Source: Clostridia bacterium
Lineage (GTDB): Bacteria; Bacillota; Clostridia; Oscillospirales; CAG-382
NCBI GenBank assembly: GCA_017549365.1
Contig: JAFYUZ010000077.1
Coordinates: 1-42,799 of the forward strand
DNA length: 42,799 bases
Direction: 5' to 3'
Shown here piece after piece: positions 25,802-33,799 of this stretch. The position numbers were made by a program, and so were the translations under genes. Under the pieces are notes generated by a model, which was given only the letters and a program-made list of their open reading frames with translations, made no database searches and was not told where the DNA came from. The first letter of the stretch is position 1, and every line of letters starts with the position of its first letter.

Positions 25802-25917
25802 TCTTTGGGTTTCGAAAAGTTTAAAAAGATTACTTTTTCTTATTGTAAAAAGGATATAATGACAGTACAATTTTAATGCTTCCCACCGGGAACGGAAAAT
25901 GTTTGTTGTAACTTACG

Positions 25918-25951
25918 GCGGCGGGAGATATCTCTTCCGCCGCTTTGTTTT
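25918..25951 (+). terminator. Hairpin terminator or attenuator before the second GH20 gene
   Basis: GCGGCGG-GAGA (25918-25928) pairs with TCTC (25931-25934) and CCGCCGC (25937-25943), leaving a 2-base bulge, then TTTGTTTT. It may end the Gld-type operon. Because a TATAAT lies upstream at 25855-25860 (with no good -35), it could also act as an attenuator in the leader of the GH20 gene. Confidence 0.7.
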
Positions 25952-25972
25952 ACTCACACGGAGGTACCGTTT

Positions 25973-27409
25973 ATGTTTATGTTGCCCATACCCAAAAAAT
26001 ATGTCCGCAACGACGGAGATTTTGTCTTTTCAAAAAAGCTTGTGATAACTCTGCCCGAGGGAATATGCGACAGCCGCTTTTTCCCCCATCTTTCCGATCT
26101 TCTTTCGGGTTACACCGCAGGCAGAGTGACGGCGGAATTTGTTGTGTCGCAAAAGCTTTTTAACGCCGCGGTTGTGGCAGATTCCGCCTTTGACGGCGAA
26201 ATTTGCGGCAAAACCGAAAACGATTACGAATTTTACTGCACGGGCGAAAATATCAAGTTTTATTTTTCGGACCGTTTGGGTTTTGTGCATGCTTTCACAA
26301 GCTTTCTTCAGCTTATCCGCATTGAAGGTACACCCGACGAGCTGTTTTTTCGGGTGCCGTGCTATGAGATCAAGGACAAGCCCGACCTTTCTTTCCGCGC
26401 CGTTCATCTGTGCGTTTTTGTTCAGACAAGCCTTGATTTTCTGAAAAAAGCAATATCGCTTTGCGGAATGATGAAATGCTCGCACGTGGTGCTTGAATTT
26501 TGGGGGACATATCGCTATGAATGTTGTCCGTCGCTTGCGTGGAAAGAGGCGTACACCAAAGAACAGATAAGGCCGATCATTGAATTTGCCAACGCCCTGG
26601 GACTTGAGGTTATCCCCATGCTCAACCATCTTGGCCATGCATCGCAGGCACGCATCTGCTCGGGTAAACATTCGGCGCTTGACAACGATCTTGCTCTGGC
26701 ACCTCTTTTTGAAGAGGACGGCTGGTCGTGGTGCACATCCAACCCCGAAACAAAAAAGCTTCTTGCGCTTTGCCGAAAAGAGCTTATCGAGCTTTGCGGA
26801 GAAGGCAAATATTTCCACATCGGCTGCGACGAGGCCTACACCTTTGGCAGTTGCGACAAATGCTCGAAAAAAAGCCGCAACGAGCTTATGAAAGAGCATC
26901 TTGTAAATATAACCGAGGATCTGAAAAAATACGGCAGACGCCCCATAATGTGGGCAGATATGCTTTTGAACAGAGCCGATTTTGATACGAAATACGAGAT
27001 ATACGGAAAGGAAGAATACAAAATACGCCCCGAGCTTCCGCGTGATATCATTATGGCGGACTGGCAGTATTCGATAACCGAAGAATTTGAAACATCAAAG
27101 GTGTTGTCAAACGACGGTTTTGACGTGGTGACCTGCCCGTGGAGAACACGAAACAACGTGTCTGCTGCCGTTGATACGGCGGAAAACAACGGCCTTTTCG
27201 GCGTGCTTGGCACCACCTGGCACACCCTTGCCGAAATGCAATGGCTTATCCCGTACATTTCCGACGGAATGTGGGGCAACACAGAGCCTTTGACCGACCA
27301 GGAATACACTCTTTATTGCGCATACAACGTGCGCAGATGTGTTCCGTCGGGCGGAGAATACAAAAAAGCGGGTTTTCTTGAAAAAGAGCTTGCAGGAAGA
27401 ACGTTATAA
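25973..27409 (+). CDS. GH20-type glycoside hydrolase
   Basis: A 478-residue cytosolic GH20-superfamily protein. The N-terminal GH20b-like domain (about residues 1-130) ends with GFVHAFTSFLQLI, then the barrel starts with LSFRAVHLCVF. The catalytic pair lies in HIGCDEAYTFG (D286, E287), and CDKCSKKSRN just after it resembles a metal or structural Cys pair. There is no signal peptide. It is shorter than the paralogue at 9213 and differs in loop sequence, so the two probably have different substrates. GGAGG lies eight bases before the ATG. The SGNH hydrolase gene follows 18 bases downstream, which suggests deacetylation and glycosidic cleavage of the same imported glycan. Confidence 0.85.
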   Translation: MFMLPIPKKYVRNDGDFVFSKKLVITLPEGICDSRFFPHLSDLLSGYTAGRVTAEFVVSQKLFNAAVVADSAFDGEICGKTENDYEFYCTGENIKFYFSDRLGFVHAFTSFLQLIRIEGTPDELFFRVPCYEIKDKPDLSFRAVHLCVFVQTSLDFLKKAISLCGMMKCSHVVLEFWGTYRYECCPSLAWKEAYTKEQIRPIIEFANALGLEVIPMLNHLGHASQARICSGKHSALDNDLALAPLFEEDGWSWCTSNPETKKLLALCRKELIELCGEGKYFHIGCDEAYTFGSCDKCSKKSRNELMKEHLVNITEDLKKYGRRPIMWADMLLNRADFDTKYEIYGKEEYKIRPELPRDIIMADWQYSITEEFETSKVLSNDGFDVVTCPWRTRNNVSAAVDTAENNGLFGVLGTTWHTLAEMQWLIPYISDGMWGNTEPLTDQEYTLYCAYNVRRCVPSGGEYKKAGFLEKELAGRTL

Positions 27410-27427
27410 TTTACGGAGGAAAAGAAA

Positions 27428-28327
27428 ATGGCAAGATTTCCCGATGGTGCCCGCGTTTGCTTTGTGGGCGACAGTCTTACCGCGACCTTCAACTACGAAG
27501 GTCTTATTGCGGCATTTTATCGCGACAATTTCAGAGATTCAAAGGTGCGCATATACAATTGCGGCGTTGCAGGGGGCAGGGCGGCATCTCAGCTGGCTTT
27601 TCTTGAAAAAGACACCCTTATCCACAAGCCCACCCACGCCGTTGTTATGCTTGGCGTAAACGATTCGGCAAGATGGATCTTGCAAAACGAAAAGACCGAG
27701 CAACGCTTTTTTGATCTTGTGAGGGCGTACGAAAAATACAAGGTCGATCTGCCCGCCCTTTGCGATGCCCTTGAACAGGCAGGTGCCGAAATAATCCTTT
27801 GCACCCCCGCACCCTACGCCGAATATCAGGATTCTCCCACAGAACCCTTGAAGGGCGGATACGCCCTTGTGGCAGGCTATGCGGAATTTTGCAGACAGCT
27901 TGCAAAAGAGCGCTCGTATCCTCTTTGCGATATCCACAGCTATCTTACACAGCTTCTTCAGACCGAAGCTTTTTACAACGACGACCGCGTTCATCCCAAC
28001 GACCGCGGACAGTACTATATTGCAAAGCATCTTCTTGAATTTCAGGGACTCGATCTTGGCGAGCAAAAGCCAGTGCCCGAGGAATTTTCCGAGCTTGTGC
28101 GTGAATGTATGATACTGCGCGATATCCTTTCGGCAAAGATCAACGTTATCGGAAAATACGATCTTCCCGAAGAGGAAAACAAAAAAATTGTTAAGGAATA
28201 TCTTGATGCCGACCGTGCTCCGAGCCCTTATCACAAGCATATTGCCGAGACCTTTTTGCAACACGTAGACCACTGGGACGAGCAGATGGCCAAGGTAAGA
28301 AAGCTTACAGACGAGCTTATGGGTTAA
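27428..28327 (+). CDS. SGNH/GDSL hydrolase (cytosolic esterase)
   Basis: A 299-residue hydrolase with the four SGNH blocks: GDSLT (S16), the block II glycine in NCGVAGGRAAS, LGVND (block III) and DDRVHPND (block V, Asp and His of the triad). No signal peptide is present. The C-terminal 90 residues form a charged helical extension (PEEFSELVRECMILRDIL, DEQMAKVRKLTDELMG) beyond the usual domain. Such proteins remove acetyl or other acyl groups from sugars. GGAGGA lies upstream of the ATG. Its position after the GH20 gene supports a glycan-deacylating role, which is inferred rather than shown. Confidence 0.9.
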   Translation: MARFPDGARVCFVGDSLTATFNYEGLIAAFYRDNFRDSKVRIYNCGVAGGRAASQLAFLEKDTLIHKPTHAVVMLGVNDSARWILQNEKTEQRFFDLVRAYEKYKVDLPALCDALEQAGAEIILCTPAPYAEYQDSPTEPLKGGYALVAGYAEFCRQLAKERSYPLCDIHSYLTQLLQTEAFYNDDRVHPNDRGQYYIAKHLLEFQGLDLGEQKPVPEEFSELVRECMILRDILSAKINVIGKYDLPEEENKKIVKEYLDADRAPSPYHKHIAETFLQHVDHWDEQMAKVRKLTDELMG

Positions 28328-28333
28328 AAAAAC

Positions 28334-28371
28334 AAAACCGCTGTCAACCAAACGGAAGACAGCGGTTTTTT
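28334..28371. terminator. Bidirectional terminator
   Basis: A 12-bp stem AAAACCGCTGTC (28334-28345) pairs with GACAGCGGTTTT (28358-28369), with A and T runs on either side. It serves the SGNH gene and the convergent ADP-ribosylglycohydrolase gene. Confidence 0.9.
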
Positions 28372-28374
28372 CTT

Positions 28375-29898
28375 TTATACACAAACTATTTCTATCGGAA
28401 CATACACCTTTGTGGGTCTGTCATGAGGCGCAACCTCGAGAACCACGGTGGTTCTGGGTTCGCGCATTTCGCCGACTGTAAGATCAAGCTCGACCTCGGC
28501 GTGTCCCGTGCCGCAATGGTAGGTGTTCAAGAACATCGACGAGCATTTTCCTGTCGAAACGCTCCAGCCCTCGCCCTCGGGTAAAAGCCATCTCAACTGC
28601 AACCACTGCTGAACACCCATGTAGGTGGACATATTTTCGGCGTGGATCTTGATCTTTTTCATATCGCCCGGTCTTGCCTCGATTCCGTCGGGAAGCGAAA
28701 CCTTGACGTTGAAAAGGGGATGATCTGCCGTGAAGGTGCAAAGGTGCTCGTTGTAACGGTCGCTGAAATTATATGGCTTTATCATCCAATCGTCTGTGGG
28801 ACTGTCAAAAAGCTCTTTTCCTTCTTTTACGGTGATGTCACCCGTCATAAAGTCGTAGTTGCCGTTAATAAAAGCAGGCATGAGAGCGCAGGTTCTGTTT
28901 GTAAGCTCGGTTACGGTCTTGGGCACGTTGATGAAGCCGGTTTTCAAGTTGAGGCAGACGGTCTTTATTTCGTCGCCGATGGGCTTTATCCACTTTTCGG
29001 GGAGATTTTTTTCGCCGTTGATTATACCCAGCACCGAACCGAGAGTTGCCGTGGTGCAGTCGCCGTCCTCGGCACAACCTGCGGCAATGCAGATGCTCTT
29101 GCCAAAATCACCCTCGCCGTAAAGCCAGCCGATGATAACAAGTCCGACGTTCGAGGGGGCATCGTATCCCCAGGGAGCCACGGGAAGTCCGTCGGGATTG
29201 GGAGATTCGGGACGCTGTGCGCCAAACGAATCGGGCACCTCGGTAAGCAGTTTTATTCTTGCTTCTTTCCAGGTAAGTCCGCTCTTGTAGCATTCAAGGG
29301 CGATCTTAACCGCCTTTGCAACGCCGCAATCCTTTGGAATATACGAAAGTCCGATCTCCACAAGCTCGTAAAGGCCCGATTCCACAAAAGCCGCGCTTTC
29401 TATTGCCGCGGTGAAAACTTCGGCATAAACTCCCTCGTCGGCGTGGTCAACGCTTGCGTCCTCATAAGCGTATCTTACCGCAATTTCGGGATGTCCGGGG
29501 GCAAGGCAAGCCCAAAGCTCGCTTCTTATCCAGGCGCCGTTGGAATCCTTGAAAGCGTTGTTGAAGCCGCCCGAAACGGGAGGAGCAACGCCCATGCGCA
29601 TATTGGCTTTTGAAACGCCGTATTCCGCCCAGTTGGGGATGATGGTGGATATCCAGTATTCGGCAAGTATTTTGGAATTTACGGCAGGGCCAAAGCGTTC
29701 TGCCGCATTAAGCCACGCCAGCTGAAGATCAAGGTCGTCGTTGGCAAGAACGCCTTCTTGCTCGTAGTTGTGGGTATAAAAATCAATATCAAAAGCTTGT
29801 CTGTATGCCTCGAAGGGGGCGCCAAGCGTTCCGCCGATGTTTTTTCCCAGCCAGCATCCGCGGACTTTGTCGTAATACGTTTCTTTTGAGAGTATCAT
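28375..29898 (-). CDS. ADP-ribosylglycohydrolase-family protein with C-terminal extension
   Basis: A 507-residue protein. The N-terminal 370 residues belong to the ADP-ribosyl-[dinitrogen reductase]/ARH fold: GCWLGKNIGGTLGAPFE (residues 15-31), the metal-binding NDDLDLQLAW (53-62) and, further on, EDGDCTTAT. These hold a di-magnesium centre that hydrolyses ADP-ribose or related N-glycosidic bonds. The last 120 or so residues look like a beta-sandwich (VKVSLPDGIEARPGDMKKI), which is not part of classic ARH enzymes. The ATG at 29898 follows AAAGGAG and overlaps the TGA of the radical SAM gene. The native substrate (ADP-ribosyl protein, nucleic acid or a small glycoside) cannot be decided from sequence. 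Confidence 0.85.
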   Translation of the reverse strand: MILSKETYYDKVRGCWLGKNIGGTLGAPFEAYRQAFDIDFYTHNYEQEGVLANDDLDLQLAWLNAAERFGPAVNSKILAEYWISTIIPNWAEYGVSKANMRMGVAPPVSGGFNNAFKDSNGAWIRSELWACLAPGHPEIAVRYAYEDASVDHADEGVYAEVFTAAIESAAFVESGLYELVEIGLSYIPKDCGVAKAVKIALECYKSGLTWKEARIKLLTEVPDSFGAQRPESPNPDGLPVAPWGYDAPSNVGLVIIGWLYGEGDFGKSICIAAGCAEDGDCTTATLGSVLGIINGEKNLPEKWIKPIGDEIKTVCLNLKTGFINVPKTVTELTNRTCALMPAFINGNYDFMTGDITVKEGKELFDSPTDDWMIKPYNFSDRYNEHLCTFTADHPLFNVKVSLPDGIEARPGDMKKIKIHAENMSTYMGVQQWLQLRWLLPEGEGWSVSTGKCSSMFLNTYHCGTGHAEVELDLTVGEMREPRTTVVLEVAPHDRPTKVYVPIEIVCV

Positions 29899-30830
29899 TT
29901 TGTTTCTCCTTTGCATTTTATTCCCTGGTATGAATTTCGTCTTAAAAGTTCTTTGTCAACGCCGTTTATCACGTCGAATTTTTTAACGCTCCACAAAGGC
30001 GCAATAAGGCTGTCGCGTGCGCCGTCGCCCGTGATGCGCTGGATGACGACGTCGGGGTGGATGATCTCCAGCTCGTCGCAGACAAGATGCACGTATTCAT
30101 CCTTTTCAAAAACCTTTATTTTGCCGTCATAGTACATTTTTGCACAGTCGGTGTCTTTCAGAATATGAAGCATGTGCAGTTTTATCGAATGGGGCATCAT
30201 GTCTGACACGGTGCGCACGCTTTCGAGCATCATATCGCGGTCCTCACCGGGAAGCCCGTTTATAAGATGAACGCAGACGTTGATGTTGCGCTCTTTTAGC
30301 TTTGCAAAACATTCGCAAAACTCTAAAAAAGTGGTGCCGCGGCGGATAAGCTCGCCCGTTTTGTCAAATACGCTTTGCAACCCAAGCTCGACCGAAAGAT
30401 AGGTTCTTTGCGATATTTCTTCAAGATACGAAAGAGTTTCGCAGGATATACAGTCGGGGCGGGTGGCGATGCTGATGCCCACGATGTCTTTGATGGCAAG
30501 CGCCTGCTCATAGACCTCGCGAAGCTTCGATATGGGGGCGTAGGTGTTTGTGCCCGCCTGAAAATAGGGCATAAACTTTGCGTCCTTCCATTTTTTTGCC
30601 ATCTGTGCCGATATATCGTCAAACTGCTCGCGGATGCTTTTTTGGCAGTTTCCCGCAAAATCTCCGCTTGCCATGGGTGAGCAATATATACAGCCGCCAT
30701 ATCCTTTCGTCCCGTCGCGGTTGGGGCACGAAAAACCTGCGTTAAGGCTGACTTTTGCCACCTTGCAACCGAATTTTGATTTCAGATATCCGTCGAGGGT
30801 GTTGTATCGTTTGTTGTTGTCGTATATCAT
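29895..30830 (-). CDS. TIGR01212-family radical SAM protein (YhcC-like)
   Basis: A 311-residue radical S-adenosylmethionine protein of the TIGR01212 family. The N-terminal RYNTLDGYLKSKFG is typical, and the [4Fe-4S] cluster motif is the spaced form CPNRDGTKGYGGCIYC. Further conserved stretches are FQAGTNTYAP, SVELGLQS and HLINGLPGED. The reaction is not established; the family is often found with translation genes. The ATG at 30830 is chosen for AAGGAAA upstream and because it begins one base after the rsmI stop (TGAcATG). The 3' end overlaps the next gene by ATGA. The operon order suggests a role in RNA modification, but this is inference. Confidence 0.9.
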   Translation of the reverse strand: MIYDNNKRYNTLDGYLKSKFGCKVAKVSLNAGFSCPNRDGTKGYGGCIYCSPMASGDFAGNCQKSIREQFDDISAQMAKKWKDAKFMPYFQAGTNTYAPISKLREVYEQALAIKDIVGISIATRPDCISCETLSYLEEISQRTYLSVELGLQSVFDKTGELIRRGTTFLEFCECFAKLKERNINVCVHLINGLPGEDRDMMLESVRTVSDMMPHSIKLHMLHILKDTDCAKMYYDGKIKVFEKDEYVHLVCDELEIIHPDVVIQRITGDGARDSLIAPLWSVKKFDVINGVDKELLRRNSYQGIKCKGETK

Positions 30831-30831
30831 G

Positions 30832-31665
30832 TCAGAGCATTTCCTTGTAAATGCTGTTTTTTGCAACACCGCGGTCTTTTGCGCACGCCTTTATGGCGTC
30901 CATTTTTGAAAGTCCCTTGTCAATATAAAAATCCACGTGCTCTTTAACCGAAAGCTTTTGCCAAAAAACTTCTTCGGTCTCGGCTTTTCCGCCGAGCACA
31001 AGAACGTATTCGCCTCTCGGATCTTTTTGTTCATACATTTCTATGGCTTCCGAAAGGGTAGTTATGGTAAATTCTTCGTTTATCTTGGTAAGCTCGCGGC
31101 AAAGGCAGATCTTTCTGTCACCAAGGGCAGAAAAAAGATCGGCAAGAGTTTTTTTGAGCCTGTGGGGCGCTTCGTAGAAAATGACGGTGCGGCGCTCGTT
31201 TACAAGGCTTGTCAGCACCTCTTCTTTTTCGCCGTCCTGGGGCAAAAATCCTTCAAAAATAAATCTTCTGCTGTCAAATCCCGTGGCGCAAAGAGCGCAT
31301 ATAGCGGCGCAGGCACCCGGAACGGGAATGACCTTTATACCGCTTTGCCGCGCGCTTTCACAAAGTTCTGTGCCGGGATCGGAGATGGCGGGTGTGCCCG
31401 CGTCCGTCACAAGGGCACAGCTTTTCTCGGCAAGAAGCTCGGAGATTATTTTTTCGCCTGCCGCTTTTTTGTTGTGTTCAAAGTAGTTTACTATCGGTTT
31501 TTTTATGTCAAATCTTGATAACAAAAGCCCCGAAACGCGCGTGTCCTCGGCGGCGATAAAATCCACCTCGGCAAGCACTTTTTTTGCACGTTCGGTTATG
31601 TCCGAGAGGTTGCCGATGGGGGTGGCGACCACGTAAAGGGCGCCCTTTTCTATCTCATTTGCCAA
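30832..31665 (-). CDS. rsmI: 16S rRNA (cytidine-1402-2'-O)-methyltransferase
   Basis: A 277-residue tetrapyrrole-methylase-fold enzyme that 2'-O-methylates C1402 in the decoding centre of 16S rRNA. Family signatures are clear: LYVVATPIGNLSDIT (residues 9-23), AEDTRVSGLLL, VTDAGTPAISDPG, VPGACAA and FYEAPHR. It probably starts at a TTG (31665-31663), nine bases after AAGGAG, overlapping the end of the upstream methyltransferase gene by 11 bases; no in-frame ATG fits better. It is part of a four-gene operon with a TrmN6-like enzyme and a radical SAM protein. Confidence 0.96.
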   Translation of the reverse strand: MANEIEKGALYVVATPIGNLSDITERAKKVLAEVDFIAAEDTRVSGLLLSRFDIKKPIVNYFEHNKKAAGEKIISELLAEKSCALVTDAGTPAISDPGTELCESARQSGIKVIPVPGACAAICALCATGFDSRRFIFEGFLPQDGEKEEVLTSLVNERRTVIFYEAPHRLKKTLADLFSALGDRKICLCRELTKINEEFTITTLSEAIEMYEQKDPRGEYVLVLGGKAETEEVFWQKLSVKEHVDFYIDKGLSKMDAIKACAKDRGVAKNSIYKEML

Positions 31666-32410
31666 AAGACATCTCTCCTTCCTCGCATACGCGGCGCATT
31701 TTTTCGGTGTACTGTCCGTCGGGACCGTAGATTATAAGGGGTTCTGTGAGAACCAGCCCTTCTTTTGCCTGTTTTTTTGCTTCGCAAAGCACAAGGGGCG
31801 GTTCGCGGTCTATCTTTGAAAAAACAAAGGTCATTTTTTTGATCTCAAAATTGTTTTCCTTTGCCGCCGAAAAAAGCGACGAAAGCCTGTCGGGGCGGTA
31901 AACGATGAAAAGGCTTGCCCCCGTGCCCAAAAGAAAATACGATGCGGCAAAAATGTCGCTTATGTTGCAAAGTATTTCGTGGCGCGCCACCGTTTTGTAA
32001 TCGTCGGCGCACATTTTTCCGCTGGTTGCCGTCATATACGGCGGATTGCAGATGACAAAATCAAACCGCTCGGACGAAAAAAGCGAGCGTGCGCATTTTA
32101 CATCGCCGCAGGTAACCGAAAATCTTTCGGAAAGCGAGCTTTCGCGGGCACTCATGTTTGAAAGCTCACACGCCTTTTTGTTTATTTCGAGTGCCGACAT
32201 TGAAAGATGCGGAAATTTGTCAAGAAGCGAAAGAGAAGCAAACGCCGTGCCCGAGCAAAGCTCGATGCCTCGGCTTTGGCTGTTTCTTTTCACCGCGCCC
32301 GATGCGTATGCCGCAAGAAGCACGGCGTCGGTGCCGTAAAAGAATACCCCTTTTTGCTGATAGACCGAAAGGGTGTCGGTAACTTTTTCAAGCTTTGGTT
32401 GTTCCTGCAA
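31655..32410 (-). CDS. TrmN6-like tRNA (adenine-37-N6)-methyltransferase
   Basis: A 251-residue Rossmann-fold methyltransferase of the YfiC/TrmN6 group. The SAM-binding loop reads IELCSGTAFASLSLL (the usual glycine-rich DLGTG is degenerate) and the amino-methyltransferase motif is DFVICNPPY. The N-terminal block VYQQKGVFFYGTDAVLLAAY is diagnostic of the group. The start is taken as the TTG at 32410-32408 because GTGAGGAAA lies in front and the family begins here; a longer frame upstream would cross the promoter. In Escherichia coli the homologue modifies A37 of valine tRNA-1; the target here is inferred. It is first gene of the operon. Confidence 0.9.
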   Translation of the reverse strand: MQEQPKLEKVTDTLSVYQQKGVFFYGTDAVLLAAYASGAVKRNSQSRGIELCSGTAFASLSLLDKFPHLSMSALEINKKACELSNMSARESSLSERFSVTCGDVKCARSLFSSERFDFVICNPPYMTATSGKMCADDYKTVARHEILCNISDIFAASYFLLGTGASLFIVYRPDRLSSLFSAAKENNFEIKKMTFVFSKIDREPPLVLCEAKKQAKEGLVLTEPLIIYGPDGQYTEKMRRVCEEGEMSFGK

Positions 32411-32456
32411 TTTTGTTTCCTCACATGGATTTGCCGCAAAAAAAGCTTGCGGTAAT

Positions 32457-32485
32457 ATTATAGGTCTTTTAAAAATATAATTCAA
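32457..32485 (-). promoter_or_regulatory. Promoter of the RNA-modification operon
   Basis: On the minus strand TTGAAT (32485-32480), 17 bases, TATAAT (32462-32457). The leader has a 6-bp hairpin, CCGCAA/TTGCGG, between the -10 box and the TTG start. Confidence 0.72.
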
Positions 32486-32532
32486 TATTGGTTTTTGTCG
32501 TAAAAACGGGCGAAAAAGACAAAATAAAATAC

Positions 32533-33657
32533 TTATTCGGCTCCGATATCTCTGCCGCAAAGGGCGGCAAGTCCGTATTTCAGCGCAAGAAACGCCGTTT
32601 TTCTGATTTTCGGATCGTCCGATTCAAGCTTGTCCTCAAGGCTTCTGTAAAAAGCGCCGATAACCGTTTTGTCCTCGCGCAGTTTTTCGGCATCAAAAAA
32701 GGGAAGGGTGTTGTCGCAAAGCTCGATGTATGATGGCATTTTCAAAACCTTTGACACAGAGTCTGTATCGATGGAAATATCAGGCGATACCGCACCGTCA
32801 AGAATGATGCGAAGAGAGGTGTCCTCGCCGTATTCCGCGCCCTTTTGCGCGATGATCGAAAGAGCCTCGGAGGTGCTTTTTGCCCCCGTCAGGTCAACTT
32901 TAAGTATTTCAAATCTTCGGTCGGAGCATTTGAATCTGCCAAGCTTTACGTCGGCCTTGCCGTTTTCTTTGGATATGGCGCCGATTATTGCCGATTTGTA
33001 GCCGCATTCGTCAAAGCTTCTGCCCACCGCACAACCCGAATAGGCAAAATAGGTGTCGCCGAGCTTTTCAAAATCGTCGCCCGTGTGCACGTGGCCGAGG
33101 GCGATATAGTCAAGTCCGCTTTTTTCTATGTCGCTTTTCATAAGGACGTTGCACGACGATTGGGGCATATTTACAAATCCGTGGGCAAGAAGAATGTTTA
33201 TCTTGCTTTCGTCATCCACGTGAAATCCCGAGAAAATTCCGTCCTTCAGCTCTTTTGAGGTGTATGCGTGGCCGTAGATGCGCGCGTTTTTTTCGGGAAT
33301 GTCAAAATATGTCGGCTGCTCGCTTGTGAAAATATATGCGTTTTCGGGCCACGAGAGAAGGGAATAGGGGGAATTTTCGCTGTACGGATCGTGGTTGCCG
33401 GGGATTATGAAAAATTTGCAGGTCGGAAAGGATTCTATCTCGCGAAGCACGGCGGATGCCGTGTCTTTTGTTACAAAGCTTTCTTCAAAAAGGTCGCCCG
33501 AAATGAGAAAAACGTCTGCCTCCATGCGCTTTGCCGCGTGGATCATCGAGCAGAAGGTGCTGCGAAGTCCCGTTCTGCGCTTTTCTGCCTCGACGGGATC
33601 GGAAAGCGAAAAGGGGGCGTCGAGATGAATATCTGCCGTGTGAAATATCTTTAGCAT
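32533..33657 (-). CDS. SbcD/YhaO-type metallophosphoesterase (DNA repair exonuclease subunit)
   Basis: A 374-residue protein with the full Mre11/SbcD metal site: HTADIHLDAPF (residues 6-16), ISGDLFEE, PGNHDPYS, LLAHGF and GHVHTGD. YhaO of Bacillus and SbcD pair with an ATPase (YhaN or SbcC) to process DNA ends. No such partner lies next to it here. AGAGGT precedes the ATG at 33657. The C-terminal part (about residues 290-374) is shorter than the capping domain of SbcD. It is transcribed from its own promoter; the next operon's promoter begins 48 bases beyond its stop. Confidence 0.88.
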   Translation of the reverse strand: MLKIFHTADIHLDAPFSLSDPVEAEKRRTGLRSTFCSMIHAAKRMEADVFLISGDLFEESFVTKDTASAVLREIESFPTCKFFIIPGNHDPYSENSPYSLLSWPENAYIFTSEQPTYFDIPEKNARIYGHAYTSKELKDGIFSGFHVDDESKINILLAHGFVNMPQSSCNVLMKSDIEKSGLDYIALGHVHTGDDFEKLGDTYFAYSGCAVGRSFDECGYKSAIIGAISKENGKADVKLGRFKCSDRRFEILKVDLTGAKSTSEALSIIAQKGAEYGEDTSLRIILDGAVSPDISIDTDSVSKVLKMPSYIELCDNTLPFFDAEKLREDKTVIGAFYRSLEDKLESDDPKIRKTAFLALKYGLAALCGRDIGAE

Positions 33658-33690
33658 TTTGTCTACCTCTGATAATTATATATTGCTTTT

Positions 33691-33719
33691 ATTGTACCAT
33701 ATCCTCGCACAAAAATCAA
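33691..33719 (-). promoter_or_regulatory. Promoter of the SbcD/YhaO-type gene
   Basis: On the minus strand TTGATT (33719-33714), 17 bases, TACAAT (33696-33691), 34 bases before the ATG. Confidence 0.65.
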
Positions 33720-33799
33720 CAAAAAGCGAAAATAAAGAAAATTTCACGGAACAAAAGCAAAAAAATGCTCGTCTAAAAGGCAAAAGGAGGATGAACCTT

